64,000 nt of DNA from IMCC26077 sp964561165. Its GTDB lineage: Bacteria; Actinomycetota; Actinomycetes; Nanopelagicales; Nanopelagicaceae. A model generated the notes under the pieces. That model made no database searches and was not told the DNA's origin. It worked only from the letters and a program-made list of their open reading frames with translations. Within the stretch, counting starts at the first letter, position 1. Every line of letters begins with the position of its first letter. Position numbers and translations under genes: made by a program. The stretch spans positions 14,531 through 78,530 of the forward strand of contig CAZLOJ010000003.1 of the NCBI GenBank assembly GCA_964561165.1, read 5' to 3'. Below are positions 25,973-35,061 of this stretch, piece by piece.

Positions 25973-27347
25973 TGATTGCTGAGATTATTTGAGGAGCCAG
26001 GGACGTCACATCCCCCGCCCCTAAGGTAAGAATGAGATCTCCTGCTTCTGCGTGCGAAATAGCAACGTCAATGGCGCGAATCAAATTAGGCTCAAAGATC
26101 GCCGAACCACCGTGCTCGTTAACGGTAGCGGCAATGACTGCGCTACTTGCGCCAGGAATTGGATCTTCTCCGGCACCATAGATATCCAGTAGAACCACAT
26201 GGTCTGCCGCGGCTAAGGCCATGGCAAACTCTTGGGAGAAAGCCAACGTTCGTGAATATCGGTGTGGTTGGAAGATGGCAATAACTCGCCCGGCGCCGGC
26301 GGCAAGACGAGCTGTAGCAATTGTTGCTCTGATCTCCGTTGGATGGTGGGCGTAATCATCGATGATTCGAATGCCCCGCGCTGCTCCGCGCAACTCGAAT
26401 CGTCGCCCTACTCCAGTGAATGTTCCTAAAGCCGAGATGGCACCTTGTGCTGGCGCATCCAATAAGAGCGCCATAGCCAAGGCCCCTGCGCAATTGTGAA
26501 TGTTATGTTCGCCTGGGATAGCCAACTTCACCTCGCCGAGCGTCCTGCCCTGCCAAGTCGCTCGGAATACCGAAGATTCCGCTGCCGCATGAACGTGTGA
26601 GATTCGAAGATCTGCCCCTTGGCTCTGACCATATAAATATGTCTCAAGACCTAACTCACCAGCCTTCTTCGCAAGACGCGCGCTACCAGCATCATCTGCA
26701 CAAAGAACCACACCGCGAGCCACTGTTGATAAGAGCTCCTCGAAGGCGCTGTTGATTGCTGCTTGGTCAGCAAAGTGGTCCACATGATCTACTTCGACAT
26801 TGGTGATAATCGCATAATCCGGGTGGTATTCGATAAATGATCCATCAGATTCATCAGCCTCTACAACAAAGAATTCTCCTTGTCCATGGTGCGAGTTGGA
26901 ACGGGAATCATGCGGCGTGCCACCAATGGCAAAGGAGGGATCCAACCCAAGATTTTGCAACATGATTGTCAGCATCGAAGTTGTGGTCGTTTTCCCGTGC
27001 GTGCCCGCAACGGCAATTGATGTGTACCCCTGCAAAAGCGTGGCCAATGCTTGAGCTCGACTGATCACCGGAATGCCTTGCTCCCGCGCCGCCTTGAGCT
27101 CTGCATTTGATTCTTTAATTGCGCTAGAAACCACAACGGTTTTAGCGGCACCAACATTGGAAGCGTGGTGCCCAATGTGAATTCTGCCCCCTCGAAGCGT
27201 GAGAGCTTCAAGGGTTGTCGAGTTTTTGATGTCAGATCCGGAGATTTCCAAGCCACGATCGATGCAGATTCGCGCAATACCGCTCATGCCAGCACCACCG
27301 ATACCAATGAAATGCACTGGTGGATTCAAGAGAGCTGGATTTCTCAT
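25962..27347 (-). CDS. murC: UDP-N-acetylmuramate--L-alanine ligase
   Basis: Adds the first amino acid of the peptidoglycan stem peptide. The product has the UDP-binding FIGIGGAGMSGIARI at the N-terminus, the P-loop VAGTHGKTTTTSM and DDYAHHPTEI in the C-terminal domain. The open frame reaches 27392 through a TTG, but that start would overlap murG by 41 nt. The ATG at 27347 (MRNPALLNPPVHFIG) lies 4 nt after the murG stop and gives the usual 461-residue length. Confidence 0.95.
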   Translation of the reverse strand: MRNPALLNPPVHFIGIGGAGMSGIARICIDRGLEISGSDIKNSTTLEALTLRGGRIHIGHHASNVGAAKTVVVSSAIKESNAELKAAREQGIPVISRAQALATLLQGYTSIAVAGTHGKTTTTSMLTIMLQNLGLDPSFAIGGTPHDSRSNSHHGQGEFFVVEADESDGSFIEYHPDYAIITNVEVDHVDHFADQAAINSAFEELLSTVARGVVLCADDAGSARLAKKAGELGLETYLYGQSQGADLRISHVHAAAESSVFRATWQGRTLGEVKLAIPGEHNIHNCAGALAMALLLDAPAQGAISALGTFTGVGRRFELRGAARGIRIIDDYAHHPTEIRATIATARLAAGAGRVIAIFQPHRYSRTLAFSQEFAMALAAADHVVLLDIYGAGEDPIPGASSAVIAATVNEHGGSAIFEPNLIRAIDVAISHAEAGDLILTLGAGDVTSLAPQIISAINER

Positions 27348-27351
27348 GATG

Positions 27352-28470
27352 CTAGGCAGTTCGCTTTGTGCTGCGTTTATTCTCGTTAGCAAGTTGACAA
27401 ATGTTCATTGCCAAGATTTCTGCCGCTGATTCTCGGTCAGATGTTTTGGCAAAGCCCTCGCTCTCAAGAGTGGAAATAGCGGAAATGAGCGCATCCCGGG
27501 AGAGCGACTCGTTGTCAATAATCTGGACTCCTCCCCGCTTGGCTAACGCTTTCGCATTAAGAAATTGCTCACCATTTCCTATCGCAAGCGGAATTAACAC
27601 CGCCGGAAGAGCGCTCGCCTCAATCTCGGCGCATGTGCCAGCGCCACTTCGTGCAATAACAAGATCTGCAGCGAGATAGGCCTGATCCATCTGGTCAATA
27701 TAAGGCACGGGGTGATACCCCTCTGAACTAAGTGGCAGCGAATTTCCTGCTCCCACTGCATGCAGAATCTGAAACCCCCGGGCAACTATTTCATTGAGCG
27801 CTTGCGCAATAACATCGTTTACTTTTGTCGCACCCAGAGATCCGCCAAATATCAACATCGTTTTGCGATTGTGTTCAAGTCTAAAATGCGCTCGAGCTGC
27901 GTTTTTACGTTCTTGGCGCTGGCTAACGGTTAACTTCGAAATATCCGCAATGGACTGGCGAATTGGCAATCCGATTGCAGGGGCATCGTTCCATCCTGGA
28001 ATGGAAAAATTCGAGAAGGCTAGAGTTGCCATCCATTTACCTACTCGATTTGCAAGGCCTGGCAATGCGTTGGCCTCGTGAATCACCAGAGGCGTTTTGG
28101 CAAGTTGGGCTGCGCAATATGCAGGAAGGGCAACATAGCCACCGAATCCTACGACGACATCCACGTGGAATTTTTTTATTATCCTTCTAGTTTTTACCAC
28201 AGCAATAATCAAGCGCGGCAAGAAAGTTAGTAAGTCACCATTGAGCTTTCGTGGAAAATCAGTCTTTGGAACGAGCCTAAATGTTGCGTGAGCTTTCTTG
28301 AGTAGGGGTAGCTCCGCCCCGTTCTTTGTCGCTAAATATATGGCATTTAGTTGGTCAAATCCTGAATGTGAGAGCATCGCGTTCAACTGCTCTTCAGTTG
28401 CCATTGCCGGCAATAAATGGCCAGCAGTCCCGCCGCCAGCGAATAACACAGTCAATGGGCGCATACTCAT
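27352..28470 (-). CDS. murG: N-acetylglucosaminyltransferase MurG
   Basis: Adds GlcNAc to lipid I to make lipid II at the inner face of the membrane. The GT-B protein of 372 residues has the first glycine loop FAGGGTAGHLLPAMA, the second glycine-rich loop LIFGGSLGATKVND and the donor-site region IARSGAGTCAEIEASALPAVLIPL. The ATG at 28470 overlaps the ftsW stop by 4 nt and is preferred over a GTG 12 nt upstream. Confidence 0.95.
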   Translation of the reverse strand: MSMRPLTVLFAGGGTAGHLLPAMATEEQLNAMLSHSGFDQLNAIYLATKNGAELPLLKKAHATFRLVPKTDFPRKLNGDLLTFLPRLIIAVVKTRRIIKKFHVDVVVGFGGYVALPAYCAAQLAKTPLVIHEANALPGLANRVGKWMATLAFSNFSIPGWNDAPAIGLPIRQSIADISKLTVSQRQERKNAARAHFRLEHNRKTMLIFGGSLGATKVNDVIAQALNEIVARGFQILHAVGAGNSLPLSSEGYHPVPYIDQMDQAYLAADLVIARSGAGTCAEIEASALPAVLIPLAIGNGEQFLNAKALAKRGGVQIIDNESLSRDALISAISTLESEGFAKTSDRESAAEILAMNICQLANENKRSTKRTA

Positions 28471-29648
28471 CGACCCCGCCACACTAATAGCTTGGGTCGC
28501 GCATCGAAGTAACTTTTAGCTTCAGGATCGCGCCGAGCCACACCAAGAATGAATGCGAGCCCCACCATGGATGAGATCAGCGCGGAGCCGCCATAAGAGA
28601 CCAGAGGTAATGGCAATCCCACTACAGGGAATACGCCAGTAACCGAGCCGATGTTGATCGATGCCTGAGCAATAATCCACGTAGTGACACCAGCAACGGC
28701 ATACCGGGAGAAGGGGTCGCGCGTTGTTATGGCGGTTTTGATGCCCGCCCACGCGATCATAAAAAATGCCGCCAACACAATGGTTGTTCCTAACAAACCA
28801 ATCTCTTCGCCAATGACAGCAAAGATAAAGTCAGTGTGCGCTTCTGGCCCTAAGTTTCCCCATTTCTGCCTGCTACCGCCGAGCCCAACACCAAATATTC
28901 CACCAGTTGCTAACGCCATTCGAGAGTGTGCAGGTTGCCACCCTAATCCCAAGTAATTCGCAGCCGAGAATGGATCAAGAAATGCTGTCAATCGACTTAA
29001 TAACGTAGGTCTAAGCAGCGCTAATCCGATGATCGCCGCTAGGCATACTCCACTAATGGCTAGTAGACGAGTTATCCGCTCACCAGAGATGAAAAGCATG
29101 CCAATCATGATCAGCGCCAGGACCATGACAGTGCCAATATCTTTGCCGAGCAGAATAAGTAGCGAAATGCCGCCAAAACCAAGAAGTAATGCACCAGTAC
29201 CTTGGTTACGCAAGAATTCCCCGCGTTCAACTTTTGCCAGGATAAAAGCTGCCCAAATAATGAGAGAAATCTTTGAGAACTCACTCGGTTGGATCGTTAT
29301 AGGGCCAAGGTGAATCCAGTTTCTATTTCCGTTTATCTCAAGCCCAATTCCATCGACAAAAACGAGCCCAAGCAGCATCGCTGAACCAAGAAGTAGTGGT
29401 GGTGAGATCCTTCGCCAACCTTTCGTTGGTAGTTTGAATGCGAAGTATCCAAGGAGTAATCCCGCGCTAAACCAAATAATCTGTCGAAAGACGATTGCAA
29501 ATGATGAACCTGAATTTGAATATGCACGGACGCCTGATGCAGAAAGCACCATGAGTAGGCCCATGAAGATGAGAACGCCCATCCCTGAAAGCAGAACATA
29601 GAAAGGAGCCGTTGGGTGCGTGAGTAATGGTTTCTTTGCCCCGCTCAT
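28467..29648 (-). CDS. ftsW: SEDS glycosyltransferase FtsW
   Basis: Septal peptidoglycan polymerase of the SEDS family, partnering with FtsI. The 393-residue product has about ten hydrophobic helices and family blocks ISLIIWAAFILAKVERGE, LGLGWQPAHSRMALATGGIFG and DFIFAVIGEEIGLLG. PVVGLPLPLVSYGGSALIS near the C-terminus is the SEDS signature. It starts 1 nt after the murD stop in the conserved order murD-ftsW-murG. Confidence 0.95.
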   Translation of the reverse strand: MSGAKKPLLTHPTAPFYVLLSGMGVLIFMGLLMVLSASGVRAYSNSGSSFAIVFRQIIWFSAGLLLGYFAFKLPTKGWRRISPPLLLGSAMLLGLVFVDGIGLEINGNRNWIHLGPITIQPSEFSKISLIIWAAFILAKVERGEFLRNQGTGALLLGFGGISLLILLGKDIGTVMVLALIMIGMLFISGERITRLLAISGVCLAAIIGLALLRPTLLSRLTAFLDPFSAANYLGLGWQPAHSRMALATGGIFGVGLGGSRQKWGNLGPEAHTDFIFAVIGEEIGLLGTTIVLAAFFMIAWAGIKTAITTRDPFSRYAVAGVTTWIIAQASINIGSVTGVFPVVGLPLPLVSYGGSALISSMVGLAFILGVARRDPEAKSYFDARPKLLVWRGR

Positions 29649-29649
29649 C

Positions 29650-31068
29650 TCACTGCTGCCCTACCAACTCTGTTACGGCTTCAACAAAGAGTTCTCCGCG
29701 CTGCGCATAAGATTGGAATTGATCCATAGATGCGCAAGCTGGCGCTAGCAGCACCGTGTCTCCATCATGCGCCACACGACTTGCGGCCAGCACAACCTCG
29801 CGCATTAATGTCTTCGCGCGTTCTGCACCCTCTAACGAATGATCTTCATCAATCAAAAAGATGGGAGTTTCGGGTGAATGTTTTTCCAGCGCATTTTTGA
29901 TCATAGGTCGATCGGTGCCAATGAGAATTGCCGCTCGAATCTGATGATGTCGACGCTTGACCAACGTCTCGATATCCGCCCCTTTTGCTAGGCCGCCCGC
30001 AATCCAGATGATTGAATCGAAAGCGGCGAAAGCGGCATTGGCCGCGTGCGGATTGGTCGCCTTGGAATCGTTAACCCACGTGATGCCATCTTTATGAGCA
30101 ACTTTCTCTATTCGATGATGACCGGGAGTAAACGCCCGAAGACCTTGGCTAATGGCATCTGGCTCGATGCCTATCGCTCGAGCTAGCCCCGCTGCGGCAA
30201 GCGCATTTGAGACATTGTGCGGCGCCGGCGGGTTGATATCACTGAGTTGTGCAAGTTCGGTTGCAACATTTTGCGCGCCGGTAAAAGCGCGATCAACCAA
30301 AAGATCTTCAACAACGCCCAACTCGCCGTACTGAGGAACTTGCAAGGTGTATGTCGTAATCTCACGCTGGCTTATGAGCGACTCTATTGATTCATGGAGC
30401 CTTGGATCATCGCCATTAATCAACACGTGTTCTGCGCCATTAAAAATCTTTAGCTTTGCCTGCAAGTAATTCTGGAAGTTGCCATGCCAATCAAGGTGGT
30501 CGTCATCAATGTTGAGCAGCGCGGCAGCGCTAAGTTGTAGAGTGGAAGTCCAGTACAACTGGAATGAGGAGAGTTCAACAATGAGGTACTCATAAAACTC
30601 TGGTGCTGTGAGAACTTCTATAACAGGGGTACCAACATTGCCACATGCGATTGCGCTCTTCCCTGCAGCTTTGACAATCGACTCGACCATTCCCACGGTA
30701 GAGGTTTTGCCATTGGTGCCGGTGACACCTATCCACATTCGTTTGGCGCTCTTGCCAGCCTGTAATTGTTGCTGATCATGAATGAAAGAGAATTCAATCT
30801 CCCCCATCACGTGAGCGCCGTGCGCGAGAGCCGCAAGCAGGATGGGGTGCTCTGGTTTCCAACCTGGGGATGTGATCACTAACGGCGGAAACTTCTTGGG
30901 GATATCAAAGGTGACGTGGATTCCAAGGGCGCTAAGCTCCTGCGCTAATTCACGATGTGTACTATCGTCCCGCTCTTCAAAGACTGTTACTTCATAGCCC
31001 AGTTTTACCAGTGCGCGTGCAGTGGCATCGCCAGTAACGCCCAGTCCAGTAATCAAGACGTGGGACAT
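29650..31068 (-). CDS. murD: UDP-N-acetylmuramoylalanine--D-glutamate ligase
   Basis: Adds D-glutamate to UDP-MurNAc-Ala. The 472-residue product has the N-terminal Rossmann-like start VLITGLGVTGDATARAL, the P-loop GVTGTNGKTSTVGM, NIDDDHLDWHG and the C-terminal block WVNDSKATNPHAA. It starts 3 nt after the mraY stop. Confidence 0.96.
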   Translation of the reverse strand: MSHVLITGLGVTGDATARALVKLGYEVTVFEERDDSTHRELAQELSALGIHVTFDIPKKFPPLVITSPGWKPEHPILLAALAHGAHVMGEIEFSFIHDQQQLQAGKSAKRMWIGVTGTNGKTSTVGMVESIVKAAGKSAIACGNVGTPVIEVLTAPEFYEYLIVELSSFQLYWTSTLQLSAAALLNIDDDHLDWHGNFQNYLQAKLKIFNGAEHVLINGDDPRLHESIESLISQREITTYTLQVPQYGELGVVEDLLVDRAFTGAQNVATELAQLSDINPPAPHNVSNALAAAGLARAIGIEPDAISQGLRAFTPGHHRIEKVAHKDGITWVNDSKATNPHAANAAFAAFDSIIWIAGGLAKGADIETLVKRRHHQIRAAILIGTDRPMIKNALEKHSPETPIFLIDEDHSLEGAERAKTLMREVVLAASRVAHDGDTVLLAPACASMDQFQSYAQRGELFVEAVTELVGQQ

Positions 31069-31071
31069 CGT

Positions 31072-32130
31072 CTACCCCGTCACCCATGCACCATAAAAGA
31101 GGCCAAGTCCGCCAGCCACCATAATTCCAGCGATGATCCAGAATCGAATCACGATAGTGACCTCACCCCAACCCAGAAGTTCGAAGTGATGTTGCAGTGG
31201 CGCCATGCGAAAGATTCTCTTTCCTTTGGAAATCTTGAAGTAACTAACCTGGAGAATTACAGATAACGTGATAATTGCGAAGAGGCCACCAATAAGGGTG
31301 AGTAATAACTGAGTTCTGAGCGTGATTGCCAATCCTGCCAATGCGCCACCAAGGGCTAACGACCCAGTATCACCCATGAAGATTTTTGCTGGACTTGCAT
31401 TCCACCATAAGAAAGCAAAACATGCACCACTAAGCGCTGCAGCTAAGACTGCCAAATCTAGTGGGTCTCGCACCTCGTAACATTTAGCCCCCGCGCTAAT
31501 TGCACAACTTTGCCCAAACTCCCAGACGCCAATGAGAATGAAGGCGCCAAAACTCATCACTGCTGCTCCAGTAGCCAGACCATCGAGGCCATCTGTGAGA
31601 TTAACTCCGTTGCTTGTTGCCGTGATCATGAAAAAGACCCAGACAACAACTAGGACTGCTCCTAGCTTGATTGATGTGTCACGCACCGTTGACAGGTTGA
31701 GCGAAACTGGCGTCAATCCTCGCTCATCCGGAAAATTCAATCCAGCAACAGCAAATGCAAGTGCGACAACGCTCTGTGCAAGCATCTTGGTGCGCGCTCG
31801 TAGTCCAAGTGATCGTTGTTTGGAAACTTTTAGCCAATCATCGAGGAAGCCAACTAAGCCCAGCCCACTCATCAGGCCGATAACTAGTAAGGCTGAGACG
31901 GTAACTGCCCGTTGCGTGATGAGATGGGTAATAAAGTAACTTCCCACAACTGCACCAATAATGACAATGCCACCCATAGTGGGTGTACCGCGTTTGGTGT
32001 GGTGTGTTGTTGGGCCATCGTCTCGAATGAACTGCCCATATCCGCGCTTGACCAGAACTCTGATAGCAGCTGGCGTACCAAAGAATGCGAAGAGAAAAGC
32101 TAGTGCGCCTGCGGAAAGAATGCCTCTCAT
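31072..32130 (-). CDS. mraY: Phospho-N-acetylmuramoyl-pentapeptide transferase
   Basis: Membrane enzyme that loads the MurNAc-pentapeptide onto undecaprenyl phosphate (lipid I). The 352-residue product has about ten helices and the conserved HTKRGTPTMGG, LGFLDDWLK-type Mg site (GFLDDWLKVSK), NGVNLTDGLDGLATG and MGDTGSLALGG. It starts 11 nt after the murF stop. Confidence 0.96.
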   Translation of the reverse strand: MRGILSAGALAFLFAFFGTPAAIRVLVKRGYGQFIRDDGPTTHHTKRGTPTMGGIVIIGAVVGSYFITHLITQRAVTVSALLVIGLMSGLGLVGFLDDWLKVSKQRSLGLRARTKMLAQSVVALAFAVAGLNFPDERGLTPVSLNLSTVRDTSIKLGAVLVVVWVFFMITATSNGVNLTDGLDGLATGAAVMSFGAFILIGVWEFGQSCAISAGAKCYEVRDPLDLAVLAAALSGACFAFLWWNASPAKIFMGDTGSLALGGALAGLAITLRTQLLLTLIGGLFAIITLSVILQVSYFKISKGKRIFRMAPLQHHFELLGWGEVTIVIRFWIIAGIMVAGGLGLFYGAWVTG

Positions 32131-32141
32131 CGCACAATCAC

Positions 32142-33557
32142 CTAACGCCCGTTCTCTTCAATAGTTACTTCTGTTTCTACTGTTTCTACTGTTTCTTCTT
32201 GCAATAGCGAGTTCCTGAGCGCATCGCTTAGCTTTTCCAGCCCTTCAGCTCGGGAACCTTTGACTAGTATCACATCACCGGGCGTGATTTCCTTGGATAT
32301 GGCCAACGCATCATCGAACGAAGCAACATGCTGGACGTGAGTTTGTGAATTGGGAATCGCTCCGTATTCCGGGGTATTGACTGCGATCACGTGGTCTATC
32401 TCCATCTTTTCAGCGAAGAGCGTGATGTCCTGGTGAGCGCGATTGGAATCCTCGCCTAACTCATGCATTTTGCCGATAAATGCCCATGCCCGACCGCCAC
32501 GTTCCTGAGCAAAATAGCGGAGGGTTTCAATAGCAGCCCTCATACTCTCAGGGTTGGCATTGTACGAATCATTGATGAGCAAAATTGAACCCACCTCTGA
32601 GATTTCCATCCGCCATTTACTCTCGATTTCTGCAGTTGAAAGTCCAGTTGCGATTTTATCGATTGGAATCTCTAGGGCTGTTGCAATTGCTGCGGCAGCA
32701 AGTGCATTTGGGACTTGATGTCGACCGATCAAACGTAAGGCAACCGGTTCGCGACCAGCCTTTGTTACAAGATCAAAATGCGCGCAACCCTCCCGCACAT
32801 CTATATCTGCAGCTCGCACTTCACAGGAATTCTCCTCGCCGAAGTAGATCACTTCAGCTGCAGTGTCTTCGGCCATTTTTGGCGTGAACTCATCGTAGGT
32901 ACCGAGAATGGCCGTTGCGCCCTTGGTGAGATTGGAGACAATCTCTGATTTTGTTCTCGCAATTGCTGTTCTTGATCCAAATTCGCCAATGTGTGCGCTG
33001 CCTACCACTAACACAACTCCGATATCTGGTCGCGCCATCTGAACTAACCGTGCGATATCACCCTGGTGTCGAGCACCCATTTCAAGTATGCAAAACCGCG
33101 TCTTCTCTGTGGCCCGTAATAAAGTCAGCGGAACGCCAAGGTCATTATTAAATGATTGTTGCGGCGCAATTGTCTCTCCTGCAAGCGATAACACGTGCCG
33201 AGCAATATCTTTAGTCGTTGTCTTTCCCTGGGAGCCAGTAATCCCAATGACTTTCATGCTAGGCAAGCGCCGTCTAATCTCTGCGCCCAATTTGCTGATC
33301 GCCGCTAGAACATCTGTAACTACTATGCAGTTAGCACCAACCTGCCGAGTGGTCAACGCTGTCGTAGCCCCTTTTGCAAGTGCCTCTTCAACATAACTGT
33401 GGCCATCTACTGATTCACCCTTAAGAGCGAGAAAGATTCCGCCTTTGATTGGTTGGCGGGAATCAAAGAAAGGTTCTGCCGTAACTAGAGCGTTCACATC
33501 ACCAACGGGAGCACCATCTACTATGTTGGCAATCTCAGCTACGGTGAGCTCGATCAT
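32142..33557 (-). CDS. murF: UDP-MurNAc-tripeptide--D-Ala-D-Ala ligase
   Basis: Adds D-Ala-D-Ala to the stem peptide. The 471-residue product has DSRQPIKGGIFLALKG near the N-terminus, the P-loop GITGSQGKTTTKDI and NDSYNANPESMRAA in the C-terminal part. The last 20 residues (EETVETVETEV) are a low-complexity tail coded by a 9-bp tandem repeat. The ATG overlaps the murE stop (ATGA). Confidence 0.95.
   Translation of the reverse strand: MIELTVAEIANIVDGAPVGDVNALVTAEPFFDSRQPIKGGIFLALKGESVDGHSYVEEALAKGATTALTTRQVGANCIVVTDVLAAISKLGAEIRRRLPSMKVIGITGSQGKTTTKDIARHVLSLAGETIAPQQSFNNDLGVPLTLLRATEKTRFCILEMGARHQGDIARLVQMARPDIGVVLVVGSAHIGEFGSRTAIARTKSEIVSNLTKGATAILGTYDEFTPKMAEDTAAEVIYFGEENSCEVRAADIDVREGCAHFDLVTKAGREPVALRLIGRHQVPNALAAAAIATALEIPIDKIATGLSTAEIESKWRMEISEVGSILLINDSYNANPESMRAAIETLRYFAQERGGRAWAFIGKMHELGEDSNRAHQDITLFAEKMEIDHVIAVNTPEYGAIPNSQTHVQHVASFDDALAISKEITPGDVILVKGSRAEGLEKLSDALRNSLLQEETVETVETEVTIEENGR
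32170..32198. repeat. 9-bp tandem repeat at the murF 3' end
   Basis: About three copies of TGTTTCTAC (last copy degenerate) code for a Glu-Thr-Val repeat at the C-terminus of MurF. Like the lgt repeat it preserves frame. Confidence 0.7.
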
Positions 33558-35059
33558 CTTCTTTTACCTATCAATTCCTGGGTAATCTCTCGATCATCAA
33601 AGGGATGGATGATGCCATTGATTTCTTGACCCGTCTCATGTCCTTTCCCAAGAATGAGAACAACATCGCCCTTGATGGCCTGCTCGAGCGCTCGCTCAAT
33701 GGCAACTTTTCTCTCGATTTCTACTGTCACGTTAGTAAATCTCTTTGGCCCCATCTGCTCGATGATTTCAGAAGCAGACTCACTCCGCGGATTATCACTT
33801 GTAAAGATCGCGATATCACAACCTTGTGCAAGCGCCGCACCCATCAACGGACGTTTACCTGGATCCCTATCACCACCACAACCTAAGACGCCAATAACTC
33901 GTCCTGGAAGATTTGCGCGTACCGCTACTAGCACTCGTTCAATTGCATCAGGTGAGTGTGCATAATCAATCAAAACGTGAACGCCTTCGGGATGAGCTAC
34001 TCGCTCCAGCCGCCCTGGGGCGCCTTGCGCTGTTGAGAGCGCGGCAGCAGCACTTAAAGGATCAATTCCACTATCAACTGCTAATGCAATCGCCATTAGC
34101 GCATTTGCTACGTTGTAATCACCAACCAGTGGAGTGCTCACATCTAAGAGCACTCCGTTGGGGCCGCGTACCGAAAAGTTCATTCCGCTTGGGGTGGTTG
34201 CCGAATAATCAACAAGATGCCATGCCGATTTCCGGTTAGTAAGCGATAGATCAAGGGCTGGAATTGATGCTTCGGCGTAAAGCCGAGCGCCCCATTCGCT
34301 GTCCACATTGATAATGGCGCTCTCAGCAAACGAAAGGGTGAAGAGTCGTTTCTTTGCTCGATAGTAGCTTTCCATATCACCATGAAAATCTAGGTGATCT
34401 TGTGAGAGATTAGTGAAGCCCACCGTTGCAAATCGTGTGCCATCGACTCGGTGAAGAGCAAGGGCATGACTTGAAACTTCCATCACCACATTAGCAATAT
34501 GTCGTTCGCTGAAGGTAGCAAGGAGCGCCTGGAGATCGGGTGCTTCACCCGTTGTGCGCACGCTGGGAAATCGTTCCTGACCGATTTTGGTCTCTACTGT
34601 TCCCATCAGACCTGAGTGCCGTTTATTCTCTCGCCAGATGTGATCTAACAAGTATGCGACAGTGGTCTTGCCGTTGGTGCCTGTTACTCCATAGAGCCGT
34701 AAATCATGAGAGGGCGCACCATAGAACCAAGCTGAGAGCGGTCCAAGGGCGCCGCGAAGATTTTTTGCTACCAGGATTAGTGGCGCGTTTGCCTTCGCAC
34801 CGAATTTCTCCTGCGCAATCGTATAACCGCTTTCATCTGTAAGAATTGCAGCAGCTCCATCGGCAATAGCCTGATTCATAAAAAGTATGCCATGAGTCTT
34901 TGCGCCCTGAAGGGCGACGAAAAGATCTCCAGAGTCAATTTTCTGCGAATCCAGGGAGATTCCAGTTACCAAAACATCTTTAGCAGCATGGGTAATTTCA
35001 AGAAAGTCTGCAATTTGATGTAGTGAACGCGAATATTCATATTGGAGTAGTTCGCGCAT
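33554..35059 (-). CDS. murE: UDP-MurNAc-dipeptide--diaminopimelate ligase
   Basis: Adds the third stem-peptide residue. The 501-residue product has DSQKIDSGDLFVALQG, the P-loop GVTGTNGKTTVAYLL and the specificity motif DNPRSES near residue 421. DNPR is the form found in meso-diaminopimelate-adding enzymes (lysine enzymes have D-D/N-P-A), so an A1gamma-type cell wall is expected. It starts 2 nt after the ftsI stop. Confidence 0.95.
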   Translation of the reverse strand: MRELLQYEYSRSLHQIADFLEITHAAKDVLVTGISLDSQKIDSGDLFVALQGAKTHGILFMNQAIADGAAAILTDESGYTIAQEKFGAKANAPLILVAKNLRGALGPLSAWFYGAPSHDLRLYGVTGTNGKTTVAYLLDHIWRENKRHSGLMGTVETKIGQERFPSVRTTGEAPDLQALLATFSERHIANVVMEVSSHALALHRVDGTRFATVGFTNLSQDHLDFHGDMESYYRAKKRLFTLSFAESAIINVDSEWGARLYAEASIPALDLSLTNRKSAWHLVDYSATTPSGMNFSVRGPNGVLLDVSTPLVGDYNVANALMAIALAVDSGIDPLSAAAALSTAQGAPGRLERVAHPEGVHVLIDYAHSPDAIERVLVAVRANLPGRVIGVLGCGGDRDPGKRPLMGAALAQGCDIAIFTSDNPRSESASEIIEQMGPKRFTNVTVEIERKVAIERALEQAIKGDVVLILGKGHETGQEINGIIHPFDDREITQELIGKRR

Positions 35060-35061
35060 GG

